Positions 32,901 to 41,568 are shown, counted from the stretch's first letter. The stretch is DNA of 49,711 nt from Verrucomicrobiota bacterium (GCA_003176045.1 PSRM01000015.1:1-49711), one strand, 5' to 3'. Translations and numbers: made by a program. The notes: a model not told the origin generated them from the letters alone.

Positions 32901-33671
32901 TCATGAAATCGCCGCGCGATTCAATCGAAGCCGGACCAACAGATCATTCAACGCTGTGCGGGCCTCCGGGCCCGGTGCCTCCGGCAAACGGCTTGCCTCA
33001 TGGGCCGCCTGTAATTCCGCCCGCAGCCGCTCGTACTCGGCCCGATGAAACCCCACGTTTCCATCCTCTAGTTCGGTATTCTCACCCGACTGCTTGCGTG
33101 CCACAAGATCGGGGACGTATGCGAGCCGGAATTGGTCGTTTAGCGTTACGAGATTCGCCTCTATTTGGCCCATGCGCATCAGGTGAATGCCGGTGAGCAG
33201 CACTCGATACACATAGAGCAACGGCTTCACCCGCCGCGGCCGCTCTTTGTCAAACAGCTTCCACTGCGTCTCCGCAAAACCAAAATAATGATGCGAGTGA
33301 TGTTTCGTAATACAGCCGCGCGCGATCTCCTTCAAATCGGAATGTTCAGGGGTGGAATGGATGATTAACGGAGAGAAAAGCTGTTCGAGAACGTATCCGT
33401 TCTTTTTGAGCAGCAGACCGAAAAACTTCTTCACATCATGGCTTACAATGTCCATCTCCAATCCTTCGATCACCCGCGAATCCTCGACTGTTTCATCCCG
33501 AACCTCCAGTCCCACGACATTTTCGAGCGGCAGTATGTGCGCCCCACGCAAGTCATAATCCGAGTCCGGTGAAGGAAACCCATAAAGGTGCGCGCCACTG
33601 ATGGTCGCGAACAGCAGCGGATAGGGCTGGGCGGTGACCATGCGATTAAGGCGGGGGTCATTCATCGCCAT
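32901..33671 (-). CDS. Predicted nucleotidyltransferase (pol-beta superfamily), copy 1
   Basis: 256 residues. The N-terminal core LFATISGAHLYGFPSPDSDY followed by DLRG gives the SG...DSDYD active-site pattern of minimal nucleotidyltransferases of the YcgL/COG3541 type. A helical part follows, with LLKKNGYVLEQLFSPLIIH and HHSHHYFGFAETQWKLF. It is the second of a same-strand pair with a larger paralogue 68 bp upstream. The substrate is unknown; related enzymes modify nucleic acids or proteins with nucleotides. The pair is bracketed by two copies of the GTAGCAGCCGA element. Confidence 0.82.
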   Translation of the reverse strand: MAMNDPRLNRMVTAQPYPLLFATISGAHLYGFPSPDSDYDLRGAHILPLENVVGLEVRDETVEDSRVIEGLEMDIVSHDVKKFFGLLLKKNGYVLEQLFSPLIIHSTPEHSDLKEIARGCITKHHSHHYFGFAETQWKLFDKERPRRVKPLLYVYRVLLTGIHLMRMGQIEANLVTLNDQFRLAYVPDLVARKQSGENTELEDGNVGFHRAEYERLRAELQAAHEASRLPEAPGPEARTALNDLLVRLRLNRAAIS

Positions 33672-33739
33672 GCTTGCTTAATCCGAAACTGTTGATCGGC
33701 CGGGCTGGAAACGGTTTGCTATTCATTAGCCCAACCCTC

Positions 33740-34660
33740 TCAGGACGCCTGCGCTCTTCTTGCTTTAACCAGAAACCGATTAGCCGCCTCATAATCAGGA
33801 CGTTCGGGCAGTTTGGTTTCGGCGAGGGCCTTTTCAAAATCCTTGTGCAGTTCCTTGCGCCAGGCGTCCACTTCGGACCAGGGCGTTTCGCCGCGCTTGA
33901 CGGCCAGCAGGCGCTCGCGGAGCGGGCCTATGCGCACGGGCACGCGGCCTTCGCGCAGCGCAGCGGCACCCGTGAGGAGCAAACGCAGCAGGTGCATGGC
34001 GTGTTTCCAACGCACCTCGCCGTGGTTGCGAATGTCCTGCTCGATCTTTTTGAACTGGCTCATGGCGTAGCCATTGAAAGTCTGAAAGATCATCTGGCTG
34101 AGGAACCTATCGCGCATCGCCAGAAGCTCTTCACCCAGCGCGGTGGCCTTTTCGACCATGGGCGAATAAAGACATTCAAGGATATTAGGATTGGCCTTGA
34201 GGGCCATGGTGAGGAATTTCTGGAGTTCCCAGTAACAGCTTTGCGTGGCGTTGTCCTCGAATTGTTCGGGCGCGCCGAACAAGGACCATTGCAAATCGGC
34301 GGGGGCGAGATAAATCCCGCGGCGGTCTTCGTCGGACTCATCAGTGTCCAGGCCATAAGCTCGCGAGCCCATGACGCAACGGTAAATCACCAGGCTTTCA
34401 AGGTCGAATTCTGCCGCTGCCGCTTCCCGGCCGGGCAGCCGGTCTTTGAAATGTTTCAGGACATCCAACTGCTCACGGGCAAGCGGCGCTTCGAAACCAT
34501 CCGGGAACCGGACAAGAAACCTGGTTTGATCGCCGGTTGGAGTCCGGGTGACAACGCCGACGGCCCCGCGCGGATGTACGAGCGAATTGTTTGTCCCGCG
34601 TACTTCGACCAGCGACACGACTTGTGTGCCAGCGTAAATGTTATTGGCCTGGTGCGACAT
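33740..34660 (-). CDS. Predicted nucleotidyltransferase (pol-beta superfamily), copy 2
   Basis: 306 residues. An N-terminal region of about 70 residues (GTNNSLVHPRGAVGVV, FLVRFPDGFEAPL) resembles a small beta-barrel. The nucleotidyltransferase core VIYRCVMGSRAYGLDTDESD follows, then EDRRG, carrying the GS...DxSDxD pattern. ANPNILECLYSP matches the FSP/YSP stretch of the neighbour, so the two are paralogues with different accessory parts. It is transcribed first. A two-component nucleotidyltransferase system, possibly for RNA repair or defence, is a suggestion only. Confidence 0.82.
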   Translation of the reverse strand: MSHQANNIYAGTQVVSLVEVRGTNNSLVHPRGAVGVVTRTPTGDQTRFLVRFPDGFEAPLAREQLDVLKHFKDRLPGREAAAAEFDLESLVIYRCVMGSRAYGLDTDESDEDRRGIYLAPADLQWSLFGAPEQFEDNATQSCYWELQKFLTMALKANPNILECLYSPMVEKATALGEELLAMRDRFLSQMIFQTFNGYAMSQFKKIEQDIRNHGEVRWKHAMHLLRLLLTGAAALREGRVPVRIGPLRERLLAVKRGETPWSEVDAWRKELHKDFEKALAETKLPERPDYEAANRFLVKARRAQAS

Positions 34661-34675
34661 TTTTCTCTCTACATG

Positions 34676-34760
34676 GTAGCAGCCGAGGGAACGATTAAAA
34701 ATCCGAAATCCGAAATCCGAAATCCGAAATTGATCAGAGCCTCATTACTTCGGCTGCTAC
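34676..34760. repeat. MITE-like element copy 2
   Basis: GTAGCAGCCGAGGGAACGAT on the left faces GTAATGAGGCTC-type complement on the right (34737-34760). ATCCGAA heptamers fill the centre. The outer 11 bases of both ends equal those of copy 1 at 32802-32895. Confidence 0.85.
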
Positions 34761-34772
34761 ATTTTACGCTTG

Positions 34773-36203
34773 ATGTTTGTCCGGCGGACTCGGGAAACTG
34801 ATGCCGTGAAGCGTAATGCTCCTCTATACCAGCGGCCCGCACCATCCTGCCAACCGAGCGGCGCGGATACAAAATCGCCACCCCTTAAACGGCGCCAGTT
34901 TCTTACCCGTGCCGCCATTATCAGTGGCTCAACGCTTGTACTGCCGCGGCTCAGGCTTTTTGGGGTGGAGGCGCCCAGCAACAAGCTGAACATCGCCTTG
35001 ATTGCCACGGGGCATCGGGCGCGGGACCATTTCGCCGGCGCCTCACGCGAAAACGTGGTGGCCATCTGTGATGTCCACCAGCACCATCTCGCCGACGCGG
35101 CGAAGGAATTTCCGAACGCCAAACGCTACGAAGATTGGCGCAAGTGTCTCGAACAGAAGGATATTGACGCGATCATCTGTTGCACGCTGGACCATACGCA
35201 CGCTTTCGTGACGAACTGGGCCATGAATCGCGGCAAGCACGTCTATTGTGAAAAGCCGTTGGTCAACAGTGTTGAAGAAGCGCGTGTCATTCGCGCAACC
35301 TGGCTCAAGAACAAAGCCAAACTTGCCACCCAGGTAGGCACGCAACGGCACCAGTTCGCCAATTTCAACCGCGTGCGTGAGATGATCCGCGACGGCGCCA
35401 TTGGCAAACTTGAAGAGGTCAGCGCCTGGGGCAATCGCAAAATTCCGCGACCGGGCTACATGCCTTCCGAAGGCGATCCTCCCAGCTACATTAATTACGA
35501 TCTATGGCTCGGTCCTTCGCCGTTTCATCCGTACAACTCGGAATACTTCAAAGGTGGATGCCTCCACTGGAACATGTACTGGGACTTTGGTAGTGGGCAG
35601 GTAGGCGACATGGGCAGCCACACCATGGACATCGCCTGGAACGCCATTGACGCCGGCCTCCCGACCTCGGCGGAGGGGAAAGGCGATCCTTTCAATCCCG
35701 AAGTCGTGCCGGTGAAACTCGAAACGCATTTTGAGATCCCGGCCAACGACTGGCGGTCCGAAATCAAGGTGTCATGGTATCAGGGCGGCGCTTTGCCGGA
35801 ACCTCCGCATCCAGCCTTTGATCTCGAAAAGATCGGGCACGGTGTGCTCTTCGAGGGATCCAGTGGTTGTCTGGTGGCCGATTTTCAGTCGCGTTTTCTG
35901 ATGCCGCGTGGAAACCAGTCCGATCTGACTTATTACAAACCCCGCACCAAAGCGGAATTGCTGCCGCCAATGAAGGGCAATTTCCAGCAGGAATGGATCA
36001 ACGCCTGCAAGGGCGACCTCAAGACTTCATGCGACTTCGGCTACGCGGCGGATATGATTGAGATGATGCTGCTCGGCCTGGTGGCATATCGGGCGGGCAG
36101 AAAAATAAGATACGACGGCGCTACGGGCCGCATCACGGATTGCTCTGAAGCCAACGATTTTCTCCGGCACACCTATCGAAAGGGATGGACGCTGGAGGGG
36201 TAG
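34773..36203 (+). CDS. Tat-exported Gfo/Idh/MocA-family oxidoreductase
   Basis: 476 residues from the ATG at 34773; GTG 34806 is an alternative start. A twin-arginine signal KRRQFLTRAAIISGSTLVLP precedes the NAD(P)-binding Rossmann fold (KLNIALIATGHRARDHFAGA). DHTHAFVTNWAMNRGKHVYC followed by EKPL carries the family Lys-Pro motif. The GDMGSHTMD segment with its His is typical of the catalytic half. Such exported enzymes are abundant in planctomycetes and verrucomicrobia and probably act on sugars or sugar acids in the periplasm. The specific substrate is unknown. It converges with a TIM-barrel protein gene. Confidence 0.9.
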   Translation: MFVRRTRETDAVKRNAPLYQRPAPSCQPSGADTKSPPLKRRQFLTRAAIISGSTLVLPRLRLFGVEAPSNKLNIALIATGHRARDHFAGASRENVVAICDVHQHHLADAAKEFPNAKRYEDWRKCLEQKDIDAIICCTLDHTHAFVTNWAMNRGKHVYCEKPLVNSVEEARVIRATWLKNKAKLATQVGTQRHQFANFNRVREMIRDGAIGKLEEVSAWGNRKIPRPGYMPSEGDPPSYINYDLWLGPSPFHPYNSEYFKGGCLHWNMYWDFGSGQVGDMGSHTMDIAWNAIDAGLPTSAEGKGDPFNPEVVPVKLETHFEIPANDWRSEIKVSWYQGGALPEPPHPAFDLEKIGHGVLFEGSSGCLVADFQSRFLMPRGNQSDLTYYKPRTKAELLPPMKGNFQQEWINACKGDLKTSCDFGYAADMIEMMLLGLVAYRAGRKIRYDGATGRITDCSEANDFLRHTYRKGWTLEG

Positions 36204-36248
36204 CCCGAATATTTCGCAACGCAGCGGAGCCGCTACCAAACGGAAATT

Positions 36249-36314
36249 AACCGCGGATTACGTGGATTACGCGGAAATTCTTCCCCATCCGCGTCATCCG
36301 CGAAATCCGCGGTT
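36249..36314. repeat. Inverted repeat between convergent genes
   Basis: AACCGCGGATTACGTGGATT...TTCCCCATCC...GAAATCCGCGGTT has 27-bp arms with three mismatches and GGATTACGC sub-repeats. Its position between two gene ends suggests a bidirectional transcript end. Confidence 0.75.
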
Positions 36315-36328
36315 TAAAATTTTTCATT

Positions 36329-37300
36329 TTAGACTGTCGGCATCCGGATGTGCTTGGCGAGGAAAGCATTGTTGCGCGCCGTGTCCGCAAGGCAATCAGC
36401 GAGGGTCTTGTGCCCGGTCTCGTAAGTGAACCAGCCTTCGTAGCCGATTTCGTTGAAGGCTGCAAAAGCCGCGGCCCAGTCAATTGGGCCGGGCTGCTCA
36501 ATGAGTTTGTTGCCGTTCTTGACGTGGACCGCGCAGATCCGGTCGCGTCCGAACAGTTTCACTCCAGGAACAGCTTCGGCGCCGTGACCGTAGGTCGTCA
36601 TGTTGTAAAGATCGTAATAGACGCGCACCGCCTTGTGGCCGACAAGGTCCAGGAGCTTCACGTTGTCCGCGGGGCTGAGTGAATTCTCCAGGCCCAGCAA
36701 AACTCCGGCATCGGCCGCTACAGGCGCCGTTTTGCGCAGCGTGGTGACAACCGGTCCGTAAGATTCTTCGCGGTTCATGTCAGGGGCGTTCTTGTCGAAG
36801 AAGGCGAGCAGGATGACACCGCTGCCGAGTTTCTCCGCGGCGCGGATCGCAAGTTGAATATTCTCCCCGGCATTTGGGCTGGAAATGTTCACGCCCTGAT
36901 CCCAAATCCCGGCCAGCGACGGGATGCGAATATCCCAGCGGTCGCTCTCCCGTTTGTATTGGCGCACGACGTCCCAATCACGAAGGTTATGAGCACCACC
37001 CGCAGCCACCTGCAATTCAACGCCGCGGATGCCCGCAATGCCGGCAGCGACGCGTATCACGTTGGTGTCACCGACCATCTTCATCGTGGCCGCACGGATG
37101 CCCAGTTTGAGCGGCACCTGCTTATCGGTGGTAGGTTCAGAAGCTGCGCCGAACAGGCGCGGTGATCCAGCACCGGTGGCGGCGACAGCCACTGCGCAAG
37201 TTTGAAGGAAACTGCGCCGTGTCAGATTGCGCGCATTTGCCTGTGGTTGACTCGGGCGATCCATTAGCCGCGAGAGTAACGAAAGCTTCATCGCGGTCAA
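36329..37300 (-). CDS. Tat-exported sugar phosphate isomerase/epimerase-like TIM barrel
   Basis: 323 residues. Twin-arginine signal NLTRRSFLQTCAVAVAATGA, then an AP-endonuclease-2/xylose-isomerase-like barrel: IRGVELQVAAGG, VLLGLENSLSP with the metal-binding Glu, RVYYDLYNMTTYGHG, and CAVHVKNG with a metal-binding His. GWFTYETGH near the end supplies the last carboxylate. These are divalent-metal isomerases or epimerases of sugars and polyols. It likely works with the Gfo/Idh/MocA oxidoreductase that converges on it, a common pair in these phyla; that pairing is inference. Confidence 0.88.
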   Translation of the reverse strand: MTAMKLSLLSRLMDRPSQPQANARNLTRRSFLQTCAVAVAATGAGSPRLFGAASEPTTDKQVPLKLGIRAATMKMVGDTNVIRVAAGIAGIRGVELQVAAGGAHNLRDWDVVRQYKRESDRWDIRIPSLAGIWDQGVNISSPNAGENIQLAIRAAEKLGSGVILLAFFDKNAPDMNREESYGPVVTTLRKTAPVAADAGVLLGLENSLSPADNVKLLDLVGHKAVRVYYDLYNMTTYGHGAEAVPGVKLFGRDRICAVHVKNGNKLIEQPGPIDWAAAFAAFNEIGYEGWFTYETGHKTLADCLADTARNNAFLAKHIRMPTV

Positions 37301-37361
37301 CTCGCTTCAATAGGAGTCGCGGACGGCCTCGTCCGCGTTCACGTATTTGAGTCCTTAATCG

Positions 37362-37376
37362 CCGCATTTTATGCGG
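37362..37376. promoter_or_regulatory. Operator-like palindrome 1 upstream of fic
   Basis: CCGCA-TTTTA-TGCGG. The same arms and spacing occur 55 bp downstream at 37417-37431. It lies just upstream of the -35 box. Confidence 0.55.
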
Positions 37377-37385
37377 AGCATATTC

Positions 37386-37414
37386 TTGCTCTTGCGGTGA
37401 ATACGGCCTATAAT
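37386..37414 (+). promoter_or_regulatory. Sigma-70-type promoter of the fic gene
   Basis: TTGCTC, a 17-bp spacer and a perfect TATAAT. The predicted start lies inside palindrome 2, so a bound regulator would block initiation. Confidence 0.7.
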
Positions 37415-37416
37415 CG

Positions 37417-37431
37417 CCGCAAATAGTGCGG
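37417..37431. promoter_or_regulatory. Operator-like palindrome 2 overlapping transcript start and Shine-Dalgarno
   Basis: CCGCA-AATAG-TGCGG begins two bases after the -10 box. Its right arm continues into GCGGAG, five bases before the ATG, forming one of the few clear Shine-Dalgarno sequences in the window. Confidence 0.6.
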
Positions 37432-37438
37432 AGAATAC

Positions 37439-38539
37439 ATGTATATCCACCAGCGCAATAATTGGCCTGAATTTAAGTGGAACCAGCCCAAGTTGACCCC
37501 GCTATTGGCAGAAGTGCGCCATTTGCAGGGGCGCTTACTGGGCCGCATGGAACAATTGGGCTTCCGGTTGCGCGAAGAGGCCACGCTGCAAACTCTCACC
37601 CAGGATGTTGTCAAAACCAGCGAGATTGAGGGCGAGAAACTGGACGCGCAGCAAGTGCGGTCGTCCCTGGCCCGGCGCATGGGAATAGACATCGGCGCGT
37701 TGCCGCAAATTGACCGCAACGTCGAGGGCATTGTTGAAGTCATGCTCGACGCGACGCGCAAGCATGATACGCCTATGGCGGAAGAGCGGTTGTTTTCCTG
37801 GCATGCGGCGCTTTTCCCGACCGGCCGCAGCGGAATGCGACGTATTGTGGTTGGCGGATGGCGCACAAAAGACAGCGGCGACATGCAGGTGGTTTCCGGC
37901 CCTATGGGTAAGGAGACCATCCACTACGAAGCGCCAAGCCATAACTTGCTCAAAAAGGAAATGGCTCGGTTCATCAAGTGGTGCAATAGCGCATCCGACA
38001 TTGACCCGGTATTGAAGTCGGCGCTCGCGCATTTCTGGTTTGTCACCATTCATCCATTTGAAGATGGCAATGGACGCATTGCGCGGGCGATTGCCGACAT
38101 GATGCTGGCGCGGTCTGAGAGAACGTCGCAGCGTTTTTATAGTTTGTCTTCGCAAATTCAGAGTGAACGCAGTGACTATTACCTCGTGTTGGAACGCTGC
38201 CAAAAAGGGACGCTGGACATAACCGAGTGGATGGATTGGTTTTTGAATTGTTTGAGGCGCGCCATAGGCGCGTCGGAAAAGATCCTGGAGACTGTGCTGG
38301 TCAAGGCGGGCTTCTGGAAAGCTCACGCGGGCGAGTCATTCAATGATCGCCAGCGCAAAATCATCAATCGGTTGCTGGACGGCTTCGAGGGAAAACTTAC
38401 GTCTTCAAAGTGGGCAAAGCTGACAAAGTGCTCTCAAGACACGGCCTTGCGAGACATTACCGATCTGGTCGAGCGAAAGATTCTGAGAAAGGACGAAGCC
38501 GGCGGGCGCAGCACCAGCTACACGCTGATTTCATCTTAA
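37439..38539 (+). CDS. Class II Fic-domain AMPylation enzyme
   Basis: 366 residues. The Fic motif HPFEDGNGRIAR starts at His205, with the phosphate-binding Gly/Asn and Arg. An N-terminal inhibitory helix TSEIEG at 60-65 carries the Glu that blocks ATP in class II Fic proteins. The N-terminus (HQRNNWPEFKW) fits the DUF4172-Fic arrangement. The C-terminal 80 residues (RQRKIINRLLDGFEGKLTSS, then KCSQDTALRDITDLVERKIL) form a winged helix, so the protein may repress its own promoter through the two palindromes. It is a stand-alone gene with its own promoter. The targets are unknown. The gene ends 2 bp from the convergent recF. Confidence 0.93.
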   Translation: MYIHQRNNWPEFKWNQPKLTPLLAEVRHLQGRLLGRMEQLGFRLREEATLQTLTQDVVKTSEIEGEKLDAQQVRSSLARRMGIDIGALPQIDRNVEGIVEVMLDATRKHDTPMAEERLFSWHAALFPTGRSGMRRIVVGGWRTKDSGDMQVVSGPMGKETIHYEAPSHNLLKKEMARFIKWCNSASDIDPVLKSALAHFWFVTIHPFEDGNGRIARAIADMMLARSERTSQRFYSLSSQIQSERSDYYLVLERCQKGTLDITEWMDWFLNCLRRAIGASEKILETVLVKAGFWKAHAGESFNDRQRKIINRLLDGFEGKLTSSKWAKLTKCSQDTALRDITDLVERKILRKDEAGGRSTSYTLISS

Positions 38540-38541
38540 TC

Positions 38542-39633
38542 TTACCCACTACTACCCGCCTGTTTTACCAGTGTCCCACGTTCAACCCTCCACCCGAGGC
38601 TCTCCTGAGCCAAGTCCTCAGGCCAGTTCGCCTCGGTGGCAGTCATAAACACCTGGCCGCGGGCCTGGTGTGCGCGCTCAAGCAGGGGCAAGAAGCCGGC
38701 ACGGCGCTTGGCGTCCAATTCACCCATGATGTCATCAATCAGCAGAACCGGAGGAGCGCTATGTATTCCAGTGACGTAATCGGCCTGCGCCATCTTGAGC
38801 GCGATAGCCAACGTCCGCTTTTGCCCTTCGCTGCCGAATTGCGCTGCGGCGCGATCTGCTAGCAACAGTTGGAGATCGTCCCGATGAGGCCCGATCACAG
38901 TGCTCCGGTAGGACCGTTCCCGCGCTGCCGATTGCGCCAATTCAGTCGTGAAATCTGATTTCACGCTCGGCTGGTATTCCAACCGAAGCGCCTCTGCGCC
39001 CGCCGAAATGCGGTGGTGCGCCTCTTGCGCCAGTGGCGAAAATCGCGGTACCAACTCCCGTCGCAAGCGTATGATTTCATCACCGGCCCGTACCAGTTCA
39101 CGAGAGAAGCCTTCCAGTGCGACCGGATCCACTATCGGTTGCCGCAGTAGCGCGTTCCGTGCGCGCAGGGCCTGTGTGTAACGCTGCAAGAGCGGCAAAT
39201 ACGTGGAGTGAGTTTGAGACAGCAGCAGGTCCATAAACCGCCGCCGGGCGCGCGCCGGCCCTTTAACCAACTGCAGGTCCTCGGTGCAAAAGACGACCGT
39301 GCGCAGGACGCCGAGATAATCGGTCAGTTTCTGCACAGGCCGTCCATCCAGGCTCAAGCTACGCTCCTGCGCCGACCAATACATTTTCACCTCGTGCTCA
39401 CCCTGGCTGACGATCTTCGCTCCCACGAAGTATCCTTTTTGCCCGTGGCGAATCATCGGTGCCCCGCCCACGCCCCGGAACGAGCGCAAGGTGGCAATGA
39501 GATAAATGGCTTCCAGAATGTTCGTCTTGCCCTGCGCATTATCGCCCAGCAGCAGGTGAAACCCTGGCTCAAAGTCCGCGTCCAGCCTTCCGTAATTCCG
39601 GAAGTCTCGCAAGCGGAGATAGGCGAGATGCAT
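38542..39633 (-). CDS. recF: RecF DNA repair ATPase
   Basis: 363 residues from MHLAYLRLRDFRNYGRL. Walker A GDNAQGKT lies at 30-37. The C-terminal signature and Walker B region are visible as GSEGQKRTLAIALKMAQADY and PPVLLIDDIMGELDAKR. RecF loads RecA at single-strand gaps with RecO and RecR. The usual dnaA-dnaN-recF neighbourhood is absent. The frame is open another 35 codons upstream, but those (with HLTYLTYLTHS) are translated from GTTAAATRR repeats and are not expected to be made. The ATG at 39669 is an alternative start. Confidence 0.93.
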   Translation of the reverse strand: MHLAYLRLRDFRNYGRLDADFEPGFHLLLGDNAQGKTNILEAIYLIATLRSFRGVGGAPMIRHGQKGYFVGAKIVSQGEHEVKMYWSAQERSLSLDGRPVQKLTDYLGVLRTVVFCTEDLQLVKGPARARRRFMDLLLSQTHSTYLPLLQRYTQALRARNALLRQPIVDPVALEGFSRELVRAGDEIIRLRRELVPRFSPLAQEAHHRISAGAEALRLEYQPSVKSDFTTELAQSAARERSYRSTVIGPHRDDLQLLLADRAAAQFGSEGQKRTLAIALKMAQADYVTGIHSAPPVLLIDDIMGELDAKRRAGFLPLLERAHQARGQVFMTATEANWPEDLAQESLGWRVERGTLVKQAGSSG

Positions 39634-39671
39634 TGTTCTTCGTAGCCGCTGGGTGGATTCCGCGGCCATAG

Positions 39672-39718
39672 TTGAATGAGTTAAATAAGTTAAATAGGTT
39701 AAATGAATTAAATAAGGG
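39672..39718. repeat. GTTAAATRR 9-bp repeats between recF and the GH15 gene
   Basis: About five units lie in the divergent gap, within 30-40 bases of both start codons. It is the same family as those at 4231, 15095, 18201 and 27338. Confidence 0.85.
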
Positions 39719-39744
39719 TTTAGTATGTGTGCTATCATATTGCT

Positions 39745-41568
39745 ATGGCAAGGCGGGCGTCAGAGCACTACAAACCAATAGGTGACTACGGCGTGGTGGG
39801 CGATATGCGCACGGTGGCGCTTGTTGGGAAAGATGGCTCGATCGACTTCATGTGTTTTCCCGAGTTCGATTCCCCAACCATTTTCGCGGCACTCCTGGAT
39901 TACAAACGCGGCGGCAAATTCAGCCTGGCTCCAGTGTTGCCCGGAGCGAGGCAAAAGCAGCTCTATATTCCGGATACAAACATTCTTTTGACCCGGTTTC
40001 TGTCAGACGGCGGCATGGCCGAGATTTCGGACTTTATGTCCATCAACGAGCCCGGGCAAGCTCAGGATCTGGTCCGTAGAGCCAAAAGCATCCGTGGCGA
40101 TATCCGTTTCCGAATGGTCTGTGAACCACGTTTTGATTATGGACGCGCCGAGCACCGGATCGAAAAGAAAAAGCATGAGCTGCTGTTCATGAGCCGTGGT
40201 GAGGATAAAACCGTCCTGCGCTTGCGCAGCGAGGTGCCGTTGCGCGTGGAGAATGGCGTTGCATCGGCGGAGTTCACGCTCAGGTCCGGCCAGAGCGCCG
40301 CTTTCGTGCTGGAAGACGGGCGCGGCAAAGGTGATACACCTTCTGCCTATGCCCAGTACACAGTTGAATCGTTTAAGCAGACGATGAATTTGTGGCGCGC
40401 GTGGGTGCGGCGGTCAAAGTATCGAGGACGCTGGCGGGAGATCGTCAATCGGTCGGCCCTCGTGCTTAAACTCCTGACCTCGGCTCGGTACGGATCTATT
40501 GTGGCGGCCCCGACCTTTGGGTTGCCCGAGGAGGTCGGCGGACAGCGGAATTGGGATTATCGCTACACCTGGATTCGGGACGCCTCGTTCACTACTTACG
40601 CCCTGATGCGCCTGGGTTACGAGGCCGAGGCAGATGCTTTCATACGCTGGATTGAAGCGCGTTGCAACGAGCTTAAGCCGGGAACGCCGCTGCAAATCAT
40701 GTACGGCGTTAATGGCCGACAGGACTTGACCGAGTCGCAGCTCCGGCATTTTGAAGGCTACAGGAAATCCCGCCCCGTCCTTATTGGCAACGGCGCGGCC
40801 CAACAGCTTCAGCTCGACATTTATGGCGAGCTGATGGATTCGGTTTACATCTACAATAAATTTGGAGAATTGGTGTCCTACGAGTTTTGGCGGCAACTGA
40901 CGCAGTTAATTGATTGGGTTTGCAACAATTGGCAACGACCCGATGAGGGCATCTGGGAAGTCCGCGGCGGCGCCCATGAGTTCATGTATTCGCGGCTGAT
41001 GTGCTGGGTAGCCATTGACCGCGGCATCCGCCTGGCGCAAAAGCGGTCCTTCCCTGCGCCTTTAGCGCGCTGGTTCCAGGTCCGAGACGCGATCTACAGT
41101 GATATCTATGAGAAATTCTGGGACCCCGAACTCAAGACTTTCGTGCAATACAAAGGCGCCAAGGCCGTGGACGCCGCGGCGCTGCTGATGCCCCTGGTTA
41201 AGTTCACCAGCCCGGCTGATCCGCGTTGGTGCTCAACTTTGCGCGTGATCAACGAACAGCTCACCGAAGATTCGCTGGTCTATCGTTACAATATCATGAG
41301 GGGCGCCGATACAGGCGTGCCGGGCCGGGAGGGGACGTTCTCAGTTTGCTCTTTCTGGAACGTGGAATGTCTGGCGCGCGGAGGTGACACGAAACTCGCG
41401 CGCTTTTATTTTGAGAAAACCCTGGGCTACGCCAACCACCTCGGATTGTTCTCCGAAGAGATCGCTCAAAATGGCGAGCAGCTGGGCAATTTTCCTCAGG
41501 CATTCACGCACCTGGGCCTCATCAGCGCCGCCTATGATCTTAACCGTAGGTTGGATGCGGAGGCTTAG
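39745..41568 (+). CDS. Glycoside hydrolase family 15 (glucoamylase/trehalase-like)
   Basis: 607 residues from MARRASEHYKPIGDYGVVGD. An N-terminal beta-sandwich (GDMRTVALVGKDGSIDFMCF, FPEFDSPTIFAAL) precedes the (alpha/alpha)6 barrel. Signature pieces are GGQRNWDYRYTWIRDASFTT, RPDEGIWEVRGGAHEFMYS with the general-acid Glu, and GLFSEEIAQNGEQLGNFPQA with the general-base Glu. There is no signal peptide, so it is probably a cytoplasmic alpha-glucosidase acting on maltodextrin, trehalose or glycogen. The frame is open six codons upstream. Downstream lies a large palindromic element before the convergent cytochrome gene. Confidence 0.93.
   Translation: MARRASEHYKPIGDYGVVGDMRTVALVGKDGSIDFMCFPEFDSPTIFAALLDYKRGGKFSLAPVLPGARQKQLYIPDTNILLTRFLSDGGMAEISDFMSINEPGQAQDLVRRAKSIRGDIRFRMVCEPRFDYGRAEHRIEKKKHELLFMSRGEDKTVLRLRSEVPLRVENGVASAEFTLRSGQSAAFVLEDGRGKGDTPSAYAQYTVESFKQTMNLWRAWVRRSKYRGRWREIVNRSALVLKLLTSARYGSIVAAPTFGLPEEVGGQRNWDYRYTWIRDASFTTYALMRLGYEAEADAFIRWIEARCNELKPGTPLQIMYGVNGRQDLTESQLRHFEGYRKSRPVLIGNGAAQQLQLDIYGELMDSVYIYNKFGELVSYEFWRQLTQLIDWVCNNWQRPDEGIWEVRGGAHEFMYSRLMCWVAIDRGIRLAQKRSFPAPLARWFQVRDAIYSDIYEKFWDPELKTFVQYKGAKAVDAAALLMPLVKFTSPADPRWCSTLRVINEQLTEDSLVYRYNIMRGADTGVPGREGTFSVCSFWNVECLARGGDTKLARFYFEKTLGYANHLGLFSEEIAQNGEQLGNFPQAFTHLGLISAAYDLNRRLDAEA

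Noticed and set aside
32802-34760. Two flanking inverted-repeat elements considered as ends of a composite transposon
   Set aside because: No transposase is encoded and target duplications cannot be established from one sequence, so only a cassette-like arrangement is claimed.
33674-34801. 375-codon plus-strand frame opposite the second nucleotidyltransferase
   Set aside because: It crosses intergenic repeats and the start of the next gene, and lacks any domain; the minus-strand frame has the nucleotidyltransferase motif.
39634-39738. N-terminal extension of RecF
   Set aside because: Much of it (HLTYLTYLTHS) is encoded by 9-bp GTTAAATRR repeats, and RecF proteins start at the MHLAYLRLRDFRNY position.
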